NCBI GenBank assembly: GCA_963783445.1
Contig: CAWANP010000004.1
Span: forward strand, 682,001 to 746,000
DNA: 64,000 nt
Source: CAWANP01 sp963783445
Lineage (GTDB): Bacteria; Chloroflexota; Anaerolineae; JAAYZQ01
Direction of reading: 5' to 3'
Under the pieces are notes generated by a model, which was given only the letters and a program-made list of their open reading frames with translations, ran no database searches and was not told the origin of the DNA. Of the stretch, positions 1-10,577 are shown one piece after another (within the stretch, counting starts at the first letter, position 1; each line of letters starts with the position of its first letter). Position numbers and translations under genes: made by a program.

Positions 1-1957
1 TCGGCGGGCGATGCTTCGGCGCACCCGCTGCGCTGGCGCCGCGCCGCAAGGCGTGTCTGACGCTGCCGGCCGGGGAGGCATTCCAGCCCGAGCTGGACGA
101 GCGCGGCTTGCTGCAGCAGATCCAGCTCGACATGGGACAGGTCATCTCGGCGACGCCGCGGCTGCTCTACCCCAACGAGGCCTGGGCCGCGACCTACAAC
201 AACCAGGTTCCGGAAGTGGCTCGAGACCGAGGTGCTGATCGAGTACACGGCCCATCCCGACGCCTGCTTCCACCTGGCCGGGGGGCAGGTCGGTGCCGGT
301 GGCGCAGGTCGGAGGGGTCGCAGCCAGGAGCGCCGCTGCGACCTGTGCCGCCGGCCACGCAGCGGGTCAGGCTCGCGGGCCGTGGAGCAGGGACAGCGGC
401 AAGCCGGTGGCGGTCAAGCTGCACGTCCACGGCGAGGCGGGCGAGTACCTGGCGCCGGTGGACCGCCACCGCATCCTCAACCCGGCCTGGTTCGAGGACT
501 ACAGCGTCGACTTTGCGCATCGTGGGCGATCCACGCACTGCACCTACATCCCCGGCGAGACGACCATCGACCTGCCGCTGGGCAAGGTGTACATCGAGGT
601 CTCCAAGGGCTTCGAGATCCGCCCGGTGCGCAAGGTCGTCGAGGTGACGGCCGAGACACGAGCGAGATCGACGATCGAGATCGAGCAGGTGCTGCCCTGG
701 CGCGAGCGGGGCTGGGTGACGGCGGACACGCACGTCCACTTTCTCTCGCCCATGTCGGCGCTGCTGGAGGGCGCCGGCGAGGGCGTCAACGTGGTCAACC
801 TGCTGGCCAGCCAGTGGGGCGAGCTGATGACCAACGTGGGCGATTTTGACGGGCAGAACACCTGGGGCTCCAGAGAGGCCGGCGGCGACGGCGAGTACCT
901 GGTGCGCGTGGGCACCGAGAACCGCCAGCACGTGCTGGGGCACATCTCGCTGCTGGGCTATCAGCGGCCGGATCATCGCGCCCGATGACGACCGGCGGCC
1001 CGGACGAGTCGGCGCTGGGCGACCCGATCGAGATCCTGCTGACCGAGTGGGCGCGGCAGTGCAAGAAGCAGGGCGGCCTGGTGGTCCTGCCCCACTTTCC
1101 CAATCCCCGCGCCGAGCACGCGGCCAGCATCGTCAGCGGCGACATCGACGCGCGTGGAGATGACCTCCTGGGGCGATCTGTACGGCGGCATCGACCCCTA
1201 CTCGCTCTCGGACTGGTATCGCTACCTGAACTGCGGCTATCTGGTGGCCGCGGTGGGCGGCACGGACAAGATGTCGGCCAGCACGGCGGTGGGCACGGTG
1301 CGCACCTACGCCCGCATCGCGCCCGGCGAGCCCTTCACCTACGAGGCCTGGATGGAGGCCGTGCGCCGGGCCGAGACCTTTGTGACCTATGGCCCGCTGC
1401 TCGAGTTCGCCGTGGATGGGCAGCCGATGGGCAGCCGCATCGAGATGACGGCCAGCGGCGGCACGGTGGACGTGACCTGGCAGGCGGCCAGCGTCACGGT
1501 GCCGATGTCGCGCGTCGAGTTGGTCGTCAACGGCGAGATCCGGGAGAGCGTGGCCGTGGCGCCGGAGCAGGCCAGCGGGCAGCTGGTCGGTCAAGGTGGA
1601 CAAGAGCTGCCTGGCTGGCGCTGCTGGTGCGCGGGCACTATGCCGGACAAGCCCGAGATCATCGCCGCGCACTCGTCGCCGGTGATGGTCGACGTCGAGG
1701 GCTCGCCGATGCTGGCGGCGGCCGACGCGGTGACGATCCTGGAGCAGATCGAGGGCGCGCTGGCCTACCTGGACACGGTCGGCACGCGGGCGGAGGACGC
1801 GGCCTACAAGCGGATGCGGCTGGTGCTGACGTCGGCGCACCGGAGCCTGCACAACCGCATGCACCAACAGGGGTACTATCACGATCATACGCCGGTGACG
1901 GATCACCGGAGCATCACTAGGCTGCGGGGACGTGGAGCGCCCTGGGGCAGCCCCTGA
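1..1957 (+). pseudogene. CehA/McbA family metallohydrolase, 5' truncated by window, frameshifted
   Basis: The N-terminus lies before the window. The reading hops between frames: frame 3 carries the residues around LLYPNEAWAATYNNQ, frame 1 carries EVLIEYTAHPDACFHLAGGQ, frame 2 resumes at about 410-965 with VTADTHVHFLSP, frame 1 takes 985-1150 with TTGGPDESALGDPIE, and frame 2 resumes at 1154. The THVHFLSP motif and the later WYRYLNCGYLVAAVGGTDK segment are typical of PHP-fold CehA/McbA-type carbohydrate-ester or carbamate hydrolases; this assignment is family knowledge. Removing single inserted bases (for example near 985 and 1152) restores continuous family-like sequence, so these look like read errors or very recent mutations. 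The last recognisable block is HNRMHQQGYYHDHTPVTDH near 1850-1905. Substrate cannot be inferred. Confidence 0.75.
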
Positions 1958-1983
1958 GCTGCCGTGGCCCCGCTGGCCAATGA

Positions 1984-2310
1984 CCAGAGGGGTTTGACTT
2001 TGCCAGCGGGGATTTTGCCCAGCACGGTTCCGACGTGGAACGGTATGGCGGCCTCTTTCGCTACGTCTACCTGGCCGAGGGGACGCCAGTTGGTTCCGAG
2101 TTGATCCGCCTGGGCGTCGCCTACCGCCTCGACATCCTGGCCATGCTCGCCCTGGGTATCCCAAACCTGAACAACGGCTCAGGCACCTACCTGGGCATGG
2201 CCCTGACCGGCCTCCTCATCTCCCGCGGCGCCAACTACCTCCACGACTGGATCGCCAATCCCCTGATTGGACGATTGGTCAATAGCTCACGCCCCGACCT
2301 GCAACCCTAG
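1984..2310 (+). pseudogene. Chimeric remnant: thermonuclease-like C-terminus joined to a small membrane-protein fragment
   Basis: An open frame runs from the stop at 1981 to 2310 with no good start or ribosome site; GTG at 2035 is the only candidate start. The first half (VERYGGLFRYVYLAEGT then ELIRLGVAY) resembles the C-terminal strand-helix of staphylococcal-nuclease-like thermonucleases. It then runs into LDILAMLALGIPN and GTYLGMALTGLLISRGANYL, which looks like a hydrophobic phage-holin-like or hypothetical membrane segment. The join suggests that an indel or deletion fused two gene ends. I do not expect a functional product, and both family readings are tentative. Confidence 0.4.
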
Positions 2311-2472
2311 TAGGGGCGAAGCATTCCCAGCACCCACCTTCTATGCCAAAGCCTCTTCGTTGAGAGGATGTCTGCGCGCTGAGCCACTATCCGCCTGGAA
2401 TGCCTCGCCCCTACCCGGACGATGCGACAGCCGTGTCCTCCAGTTGCTCCCTGCTTCACAAATCTACTGCAT

Positions 2473-2483
2473 TGTGGTATACT
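2473..2483 (+). promoter_or_regulatory. Extended -10 promoter upstream of hsdR
   Basis: The sequence TGTGGTATACT gives an extended -10 (TG upstream of TATACT at 2478-2483) about 170 bases before the hsdR start. No good -35 hexamer is visible at 17 bases. The same GTGGTAT-type box precedes several other genes in this window. Confidence 0.4.
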
Positions 2484-2651
2484 TCACGGGACCTTGGTCG
2501 ACATAGTGTCGTTCGGGCATGACCGTGTTCCCGACTCAAGATGGGAAGGGGCGACGACCCCACCCGAACAAGGACACGACCTCCGGCTGGCCGTCGCCCC
2601 CCTGCGTGCCTCATGGTATTCGGGCGGCCATCACTCGCCAGGGGGAGAAGC

Positions 2652-5455
2652 ATGGAAAGCACGACCCCAACCGAAGCCCAAACCCGCAAGCAACTCATAG
2701 ACCCTGCCCTCGAACGTGCTGGCTGGCACCTCAACAACCCCGACCTGATCCGGGAGGAGATCCCCGTCGATGACTCTTTCCGCGATGCTTCCGTTCCCTA
2801 CGATGCACCCGAGCCTCCGGCGGGCATCACCGACTATGCCCTCTACCGCGAGAACGGCGAGATCCTGGCCGTCGTCGAGGCCAAGAGGACCAGCATCGAC
2901 CCCCGGCTGGCCGTGCCCCAGGCCGAATTTTACGCCACCGAGATCGAAAAGCGCCAGAGCTTCCGGCCCTTTCGCCTTTATGACCAACGGCCACGAGACC
3001 TACTTCTGGGACGTGGGCCGCGCGCCCAAGCGTCTGGTCTACGGCTTCTTCTCCCGCTCCGACCTGGAGAACCTGCTCTACCTCCGCCAGAACCAGACGC
3101 CCCTCACGAGGCCGCGATCAACACCGACATCACCGACCGGCCCTACCAGATAGAGGCCATCCGCCGCGTGTGCGAGGCATTTGAGAGCGGCAAGCGCAAG
3201 GCGCTGCTGGTCATGGCCACCGGCACCGGCAAGACCCGCGTCGGCCATGTCCCTGGTCGACATCTTTCTGCGGACGCAACCAGGCGCGGCGCATCCTCTT
3301 TGTCGCCGACCGGGACGCGCTGGTCCAGCAGGCCCTGGACGATGGCTTCAAGGCCCACATCCCCGACGAGCCCTGCACCCGCATCTACAGCCACGACATC
3401 GACACAGACCAACCGCCTCTACGTCGTCACCCTGCAGACCCTCAACAACTGCTTCCGCGAGTTCACGCCCGGCTTCTTCGACCTGATCATCTTTGACGAG
3501 GTCCACCGCTCGATCTTCAACCGCTGGAACGAGCCGCTCCAGTATTTTGATGCGCCGCATGATCGGCCTGACCGCCACGCCGGCCGACTTTATCGACCGC
3601 AACACCTTCTCGCCTTCGAGTGCCCCGACGAGGTCGCCCACCTTCCTCTACCCCTACCAGCAGGCCATCCACGACGGCTACCTGGTCGACTATGTGCCCT
3701 ACGCCGCCCAGACCCGGTTCCAGCGCCAGGGCATCCACGGCGCCGACCTCAGCGAGGAGGACCGCAACACGCTGATCGAGCAGGGCCTCGACCCCGACGA
3801 GCTGGACTACGGGGCACCGACCTGGAGCAAAAGGTCACCAACCGCGACACCCTGCGCAGCCAGTGGGAAGAGATCATGGACGTCTGCTACAAGGACCAGT
3901 CCGGGCATGCTGCCGGGCAAGACCATCGTCTTTGCCCTGACCCAGGAGCACGCCCTGCGCCTGGCCGACGTCTTTGAGGAGATGTATCCCCAGTACCCCG
4001 ACCTGCTGCGGGTCATCACCTACCAGACCAAGTACGCCCGGCGCGAGATCAAGAAGTTCAAGCAGCGAGGACCAGCCCCGCATCGCCATCTCGGTCGACA
4101 TGCTCGAGACCGGCATCGACATGCCCGAGGTGGTCAACCTGGTCTTTATGAAGCCGGTCCACTCCCGCATCAAGCTGGAGCAGATGATCGGCCGCGGCAC
4201 GCGCCACCACGCCACCTGCAAGCTATCCCGAGCGCCTGCCCGACGGCCACAAGACCGGCTTCCTCATCATCGACTTTTGGCAGAACGAATTCAACAAGCC
4301 GCCCTGAAGAGGTCCGGCCCAGAGCCTGCCGGTCCTGGTGTCTCTCTTTAACACCCGGCTGAAGCTTCTTGGCCCTCTACCTCGACGACCAGGATTCGCC
4401 GAGAGGCCCAGGCGGTCATCGCCGACCTGCGGGCCATGATCGCCCGCATCCCCACCGATGCCTTCTCGGTGCAGAAGGTCTACCGCGAGGTCGAGCCCGC
4501 CTGGACCGACGAGTTCTGGCGTATCTGACCGCGACCGACGTCGATTTTCTGAGGAACCAGGTCGGCCCGTTGCTGCGCTACGTGCCCGACGTGGACGTCA
4601 AGGCCGAGACCTTCACCCACAAGGTGGAGCGCCTCAAGCTCCAGATCGCGGCCGGCAAGGATACCGCAGCCACCGCCCGCTCCATCGCCGAGGATGTCAG
4701 CTACCTGCCGGCCTTTGTCCGCCAGGACCCCGAGCGCAAGGAAGCGCCGAGCTCTGCCTCTCGCCCAGAGAACTCCAGCAGGCCAGCGCTGCTGAGCTGA
4801 CGGCGGTCATCGATGCCCTGGCCGGCGAGATGAAACGGCGCCGCGCCCGGCCCGACGACCTCCTCCAGATCGACCTGCCCGACGAGATCGAGCTCGCGGG
4901 GCTACATCTTTCTGCTGGGCGCCGAGGAGCCGGTGTACGCCGAGGAATACCGCCGCCGCGTCGAGGACGCTATCCTCGACCTCGCCGGCGACCACCCCAC
5001 CATCGACGCCCTCATGCGCGGCGAGCCCGTCAGCGACCTGCCAGCTCCTTGACCTGGAGCGCACGCTCCGCCACAGCTCGGCGGCCCTGACCTGCACCTC
5101 AACGAGACCAACATCCACAATGCCTACAGGGACGACGGCCTTCGAGTTGGCAGCCTGATCGAATTCCTTCGCTACCTCCTCGATCTCGAGGCCTGTCCCC
5201 GCCTACGCACGACATCGTCAGCCACCAGTTCTCTGACTATATTTCCGCTCACCCTTTCAACGCTGACCAAACCCGCTTCCTGCGCGTACTCCAGAACGTC
5301 TTTCTCCAGAAGCGACGACTGCAATGGCCGACCTCTACGACCCGCCGCTGACCAGCTTTGGCCAGGATGCCGTGGAGCGACTGTTTACCGCTGACCAGGT
5401 GGAAGAGGTATTGAGGTTCACCGATACGCTCGTGGTGGAGAATGCGCCGCCGTAG
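2652..5455 (+). pseudogene. hsdR: Type I restriction enzyme R subunit (translocase/nuclease), multiply frameshifted
   Basis: This is the DNA-translocating, cleaving subunit of a type I restriction-modification complex. It starts at ATG 2652 (MESTTPTEAQTRKQLIDPAL) after a GGGGGAG ribosome site. In order one sees the N-terminal PD-(D/E)xK nuclease (D in ITDYALYRENG, then VVEAKR), Walker A ATGTGKTR near 3220, a DEVH box (FDEVHRS near 3495), motif III GLTATP near 3567 and motif VI QMIGRGTR near 4185. The C-terminal HsdM-binding region ends in VLRFTDTLVVENAPP. At least eight single-base indels (for example near 2975, 3245, 3290, 3555, 3825, 4075, 4310 and 4530) move the reading between frames while the protein stays recognisable. 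It would be about 930 residues if repaired, normal for the family. hsdM and hsdS lie downstream, separated by a REP/RAYT block. Confidence 0.85.
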
Positions 5456-5850
5456 CATGCGCCGCCGTGGAACAGGCGGCGCTGGGACGAACGAGCAGAA
5501 ACCAGTACCGACTATCCAGCACCGGCTGTTCACGCCGGTGCAACGAACGCGCCGGTGCGTGCGTGCGCCGCCGTGGAACAGGCGGCGCTAGGATGAACCG
5601 ACAGCAGCCATTACCGACCGTCCAGCACCGGCTGTTCACGCCGGTGCAAACGAACGCGCCGGGTGCGTGCGTGCGCCGCCGTGGAACAGGCGGCGCTAGG
5701 ATGAACCGACAGCAGCCAGTACCGACCGTCCAGCACCGGCTATTTACGCCGGTGTAACGAACGCGCCGCCGTGGAACAGGCGGCGCTAGGACGAACCGAC
5801 AGCAGCCAGTACCGACTATCCAGTACCGGCTGTTCACGCCGGTGCACGTT
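5440..5850 (+). repeat. REP-A block, four tandem copies
   Basis: Four copies begin at about 5461, 5567, 5675 and 5765. Each carries two short palindromes: GCCGCCGTGGAACAGGCGGC and CACCGGCTGTTCACGCCGGTG, separated by about 40 bases. The spacing between copies is 90-108 bases. They abut the stop codon of hsdR, whose last codons overlap the first palindrome arm. Further copies flank the adjacent RAYT transposase (6387, 6477 and 7012), which is the arrangement expected of REP sequences and their cognate transposase. Confidence 0.85.
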
Positions 5851-6380
5851 ATAGGTTCAACGTTGTGTATGTTTGTTACTCCTCGAACGCATCATATCTA
5901 TTTCTGCTTTCGCTGCTCGCGCCAGGGCGCACGCTCTCTCGACGGGGTCTACGTGCCTTACTGTTGCTCCACATCTCTCGATTATCCTCGTCTGCTCCTT
6001 GCCGCAGAGGGTTCGGCTCTTCGTCGGCTCGCGCCGACTACTATGGCCTCTGCTGACTTCTCTGCACCCTTGCCGCACCGTGACCGTCGTGGGAGACTAG
6101 ATCGTTCAGACAGATGGAGAGATTTCCCAGGGTAAGACGTATATCTTTCGATCGGTCCTCGCCGGATTTACACGCGCAGCGTTCCGGATGAATATCGGGC
6201 ATCTCGATCCATTGCTCGATTACCCCGCGCGCATGCCTTATATCCGATTTCTGTTCGTCGAGTCCGACTTTTGCCTCCCGCTTCCTTCAGATTCCGCCTC
6301 GCGACGGACGCCCTTGCATTGGCTAACAGTTCCTTTCATCAAAGCCCGTAAAGGACTTGCACCTCCAAGATACAAGAAAC
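5851..6380. other. Gene-free spacer, lower G+C
   Basis: About 530 bases between two REP-A groups. No reading frame here has family-like sequence or a ribosome site, and the base composition is visibly less GC-rich than the neighbours. I see no recognisable element; it may be the remains of an older insertion into the hsdR-hsdM spacer. Confidence 0.5.
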
Positions 6381-6560
6381 GAACGCGCCGCCGTGGAACA
6401 GGCGGCGCTGGGATGAACGAGCAGAAGCCAGTACCGACTATCCAGCACCGGCTGTTCACGCCGGTGTAACGAACGCGCCGCCGTAGAACAGGCGGCGCTA
6501 GGACGAACCGACAGCAGCCAGTACCGACCGTCCAGCACCGGCTGTTTACGCCGGTGAATC
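6380..6560 (+). repeat. REP-A copies upstream of the RAYT transposase
   Basis: Two copies (from about 6387 and 6477) with the same paired palindromes as the 5440-5850 block. The second ends 13 bases before the transposase start codon at 6574, so the transposase is directly flanked by its presumed substrate. Confidence 0.85.
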
Positions 6561-6573
6561 TGAAAGGACCATC

Positions 6574-6995
6574 ATGGCCTGGAAGATGGATGAAGGTCAT
6601 AAGCCGAATCACAACAGCTTTGCGCTCTGCTATCATATCGTTTTTGTGACCCGCAAGCGCGAGCCATTCATCACGCAGGAAGTCGCTGGGTTCCTGAGCG
6701 AGTTCTTCCAGGACAAATGCAAGGAGTTGGAGGTTCATCTGCTGGAACAGGGAATCCTGTGCGACCACGTACATCTCATCGTCAGCCTACGGCCGGCACA
6801 CTGCACATACCAGAGGTGCTTAACTATCTGAAGGGGACCGCCTCTCACGAGGCCAATCATCACCACGAGTTTGCCAATGTCCTGTACTGGATGCGAGGCT
6901 ACCATATCGATACCGTGAGTCCCTCGGCGCTGAATCGCGCCCGGCAATACGTCCGGGACCAGTACCAGCATCACCTGGACAAGATACCGCTGTGA
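6574..6995 (+). pseudogene. REP-associated tyrosine transposase (IS200/IS605 TnpA-like, RAYT), one frameshift
   Basis: This is a single-strand HUH-type Y1 transposase. The N-terminal half (6574 to about 6790) has the HUH motif in CDHVHLIVSL (His65 and His67). After one frameshift near 6790-6800 the second frame carries LNYLKGTASHEANHHHEF and the C-terminal catalytic-Tyr helix (RARQYVRDQYQHHLDKI). Repaired length is about 140 residues, normal for the family. It sits between hsdR and hsdM in the same direction and is flanked on both sides by REP-A palindromes. That identifies it as a RAYT responsible for, or domesticated with, these repeats. The frameshift would inactivate it unless it is a read error. 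An upstream repeat copy leaves only a short leader. Confidence 0.85.
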
Positions 6996-6999
6996 CGCC

Positions 7000-7077
7000 G
7001 CCGTTTAGAACGCCGCCGTAAACAGGCGGCTCTGGAAAGAAATAGATCCCAGCACCGGCCGTTCACGCCGGTGCCAG
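7000..7077 (+). repeat. REP-A copy downstream of the RAYT transposase
   Basis: A diverged copy with GCCGCCGTAAACAGGCGGC from 7012 and CACCGGCCGTTCACGCCGGTG ending near 7074, just before hsdM. It forms the right-hand flank of the RAYT unit. Confidence 0.8.
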
Positions 7078-7087
7078 AAGGTGCCTA

Positions 7088-8817
7088 ATGCTAACCGACC
7101 CCAAACTCCGCTCGCAGGTCGACCAACTGTGGGACAGCTCTGGACCGGCGGCCTGTCCAACCCCATGGACGCCATCGAGCAGTTCTCCTATCTGCTCTTT
7201 CTTCAAGCGCCTGGACGACGCCGAGAACCAGGCGCGAGCGGCAGGCCCAGCGCCGCGGGCGAGCCCTATCATGCCCGCGCGTCCCGGAGGAGATGCGCTG
7301 GCGCTACTGGACCAAGCTCGAGGCCGGCGAGGCGCTGGAACACGTCCGCGACGAGGTCTTTCCCCTGGTTCAAGAACATGGGCGCCGAGGGCAGCTCCTT
7401 CGAGCGCTACATGCAGAACGCCGAGTTCAAGATCAACCAGCCCAACCTGCTGATCGAGGCCTGCAACGCCATCGACGAGATGCGGATCTCGGAGCAGAAC
7501 CAGGACGTGCAGGGCGACCTGTACGAGTACCTGCTCGGCAAGCTGAACACCGCCGGGCGCGACGGCCAGTTCCGCACCCCGCGCCACATCATCCGCATGA
7601 TGGTCGCAGATGATCGACCCCCGGCCCGGCGAGCGGATCGGCGACCTGGCGGCGGGCACCTGCGGCTTCCTGGTCAACGCCTACCAGCACATCCTGGAGA
7701 CGCACACCTCGCCCGAGATCCTGGAATACGACGACGAGGGCTGGCCGCACAACCTGGTCGGCGACCAGCTCGACCGCCGAGCAGCGCGCGTTTCTGCAGG
7801 AGCGAGGCCTTCCGCGGCTACGACAACGACTCGGGCATGACCATGCTGCGCATCGGCTCGATGAACCTGATGCTGCACGGCATCGAGCACCCCCGCTTCT
7901 TCTACATGGACACCCTCTCCAAGGACTTCACCGAGGAGCGGCGACTACGACGTCATCCTGATGAACCCGCCCTTCAAGGGCGCGGTGGACAAGGCCGACG
8001 TCAGCGAGACCTGCCCGACAACACGACCAAGTCGGAGCTGCTCTTCGTGCACCTGATCCTGCGCGCGCTGGACATGGGCGGGCGCTGCGCCGTGATCGTG
8101 CCCGACGGCGTGCTCTTTGGCTCCAGCCGCGCGCACGTCGAGCTGCGCAAGAAGCTGGTCGAGGAGAACCGCCTGGACGGCGTGGTCTCGATGCCCGGCG
8201 GGGTCTTCAAGCCCTACGCCGGCGTCTCCACCGCCGTGCTGCTCTTCACCAGGGGCGCCGAGACCGAGCGAGATCTGGTTCTACGACATGGCCCACGACG
8301 GCTTTTCGCCTGGACGACAAGCGCCAGCCGGCGGCCGAGAACGACATCCCCGACATCCTGGCCTGCTGGCAGCAACCGCCACGACGCCGAGTTCCAGGCC
8401 GCAGCGCCAGGCGCGGCTGGAGGAGCTGCGCGCCCAGGCTCGCCCCGCTGAAAGCCGAGCGCCTGCGCCTGCTGGGCGAGATCAACCGCCTGCACCTTTG
8501 AGAGCGCCATCGCCCCCGAGGGCGACGGCGGCGAGCCGATCCGGGAGGAACTGGAGGCGGCCGAGGACGAGCTGGCCGCGCTGGAGGAGGAGATCGCGCC
8601 GCTCCAGGCCCAGATCGACCAGTTGACGCGGCAGTTCTGGGTGAGCAAGGAGCAGGTGGCGGCGAACAAGTACGACCTCTCGGCCAGCCGCTACCGGCAG
8701 GTGGAGCCGGATGAGGCCTACTATGAGAACCCCCAGGTGACGATGGAGCGGCTGCTGGAGTTGGAGCGGATGATGGGTGAGGAAGTCCTTGCTCTTCTGC
8801 AGGAAACTGGGCGATGA
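7088..8817 (+). pseudogene. hsdM: Type I restriction-modification N6-adenine methyltransferase subunit, multiply frameshifted
   Basis: HsdM transfers a methyl group from S-adenosylmethionine to adenine, and together with HsdS forms the modification core. The start is ATG 7088 (MLTDPKLRSQVDQLWD), and the HsdM helical N-domain follows. Motif I reads GDLAAGTCGFL (family DPACGTGGF) near 7640, and catalytic motif IV reads LMNPPFKG near 7965. A coiled-coil C-terminal region follows (EELEAAEDELAALEEEIAP). At least six single-base indels (near 7135, 7205, 7610, 7775, 7940, 8275) break the frame, although every segment is clearly coding. The C-terminal 64 codons (8623-8817) are in frame with the natural stop, which overlaps the hsdS start as ATGA. 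Repaired length of about 570 residues is normal. Confidence 0.85.
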
Positions 8818-9249
8818 CTACGGATACTTGGAGCCGATTGCCCTTCAGCAAGGCCATTGCAGATCTCACATCCAAGGCCAATAAGGTTAATCAGAGCCTA
8901 TTTCAGACAACTGGCGACTATCCCATCGTCGACCAGGGCGACAACTACATCGCAGCGTACATCGACGATGAGTCTCTCGTGTGGCAGGGTGACCTACCTG
9001 TCATCATATTTGGTGACCACACCCGCGTACTGAAATACATCGACTTCCCTTTCGTACTTGGTGCTGACGGTGCGAAGGTTCTACAGCCAATACCGGAATT
9101 ATGGCCGAGATTCGCCTACTATGAACTACTGTACCTTGACATACCGTCGGCTGGCTACAGTCGGCACTTCAAGTTCCTGAGGGAATCTACGATTGCACAT
9201 CCTTCCTTAGGACTTGTCCAAAAACAACCTCGCACATTGACAACTGAAG

Positions 9250-10514
9250 TCACAGGAATGCCTCACGTGGTTTGATCACGTAATTCCAGTTGGGACACAC
9301 TGTGCGTCGTTGCAGGTTCAGGGCATCTATCTCCTTGTCTGAGACCTTGATGCCTGTCTCGTACACTCGATCCAGCAAGAAGGCCTTGACTTGGAGGCCC
9401 GCTTCAGTCGTCGTGCCTCGGATGAGACGCAGCATGGTCTGGAAGGAACGAAATGGTTTGCCCGCCCAATTGATGCTAATGTAGCTGAATAGGCGATGCT
9501 CAATCGGATTCCACTTGGAAGCTCCCGTTGGGTAGTGACAGACCATCACTTCGATTCCGAGACGGTCGGCAAGCTGTTGTTGGAGTTGTTTCTTCCATAG
9601 ACGCGGACGATAGCCATTGCTTCCACCAGCGTCTGCCAGAATCAGCAACTTGCTTTCATCGGGAAAGCTTGGCCGGTCCTCGTCTTCCCACCACAGGCAG
9701 ATGGCATCCACGGCGAACTCTGGTGTATCAGCCGAGGTGCCAACAACCACGAAGCCTTCGTTGTGTGTGAGGTCATAGATGCCATAGGGCACCGCTCGCC
9801 CGACGGCATCTTGACGAAAATCGTGGACATTGACCTCTTCTGCATAGCGACACCAGGTCTGGCCCGGATTCTTGAAGTTCCCAATCAACTCTTTCTTCTT
9901 GGTATCTATGCTGATCATGGGGTGTCCAGCTGCCTGAAAGAACTGCTTTACTCGCCCGATGTATCGAAACTGACGGTCCCGGTCGGGATGAGGTAGCCCA
10001 GTATGCTCTTTTCGGTTGGCCTTCAATGAGTAATCCTGCTTCTTCAACAGCCGCCGAATGGTCATCCGGCCTACCTTGTACCCGTCTTGTTCCAGAGCCT
10101 GACTCAAGTGACGCAAACTGCTGCGAACCCACTTTGTCTTACCCATCGGATCACCAGATGTTTCATCTTCAACCAAGGAAGCAAGCGCTTGCTCGATACC
10201 GGTTACTTTTTTTCTACCGGTGGCCGCCCACCGCCCGACAAGCGAACACGGTCCACAGGACGTTCAGCCAGATCATTATCCAGTTCCCCGCGCCCGCAAC
10301 GGATCGTATCGACGTGGATTCCTGTGATAAGGGATATCCGGGTGGCACCACCCCGGCCTATTCTCTGGGCTTCCAGCGCTACATACCATCGCCGCTGCTG
10401 TTCATCCAGACGGCTGAGGAATAGGTTCATCTTGTGGTGCAGTTCCTTGTCTGGATGGTTGCCAGGTTGTTGGCAGTTTGGACACTGACATTGATGGACA
10501 GTTCTGGCTGGCAT
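9250..10514 (-). CDS. ISAzo13-family DDE transposase made by -1 frameshifting
   Basis: Translation starts at ATG 10514 (MPARTVHQCQCPNC) seven bases after an AGGAGGGTG ribosome site. The 5' frame encodes a cysteine-containing N-terminus and the helical LFLSRLDEQQRRWY region, then terminates at 10203 right after a run of seven A residues. At that run the 0-frame reads A-AAA-AAG, a classic -1 slippery heptamer. Slipping continues into VTGIEQALASLVEDE and the catalytic domain. The DDE triad is visible as SIDTKKKELIGNF, ILADAGGSNGYRPR and HYPTGASKWNPIEHR. The fused protein is about 421 residues and otherwise intact. The family call rests on the MISIDTKKKELIGNF and GSNGYRPRLWKK signatures. Gene lies entirely inside the element that interrupts hsdS. 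Confidence 0.88.
10206..10212 (-). promoter_or_regulatory. Programmed -1 ribosomal frameshift site (A_AAA_AAG)
   Basis: Seven consecutive T on the plus strand, read on the minus strand as A-AAA-AAG immediately before an in-frame TAA. The downstream -1 frame is open for the whole catalytic domain. A stop codon directly after the heptamer would favour slippage. Confidence 0.75.
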
Positions 10515-10548
10515 ATCTTTCACCCTCCTGCTTGGTTTCGGCAGGAGC

Positions 10549-10577
10549 ATTATACCCGAAAACTACGAATTTGTTAA
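10549..10577 (-). promoter_or_regulatory. Transposase promoter at the right end of the insertion sequence
   Basis: On the minus strand TTAACA (10577-10572) is followed after 17 bases by TATAAT (10554-10549). The -35 box lies inside the right inverted repeat, as is common for insertion sequences, and the start codon lies 35 bases downstream. Confidence 0.65.
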
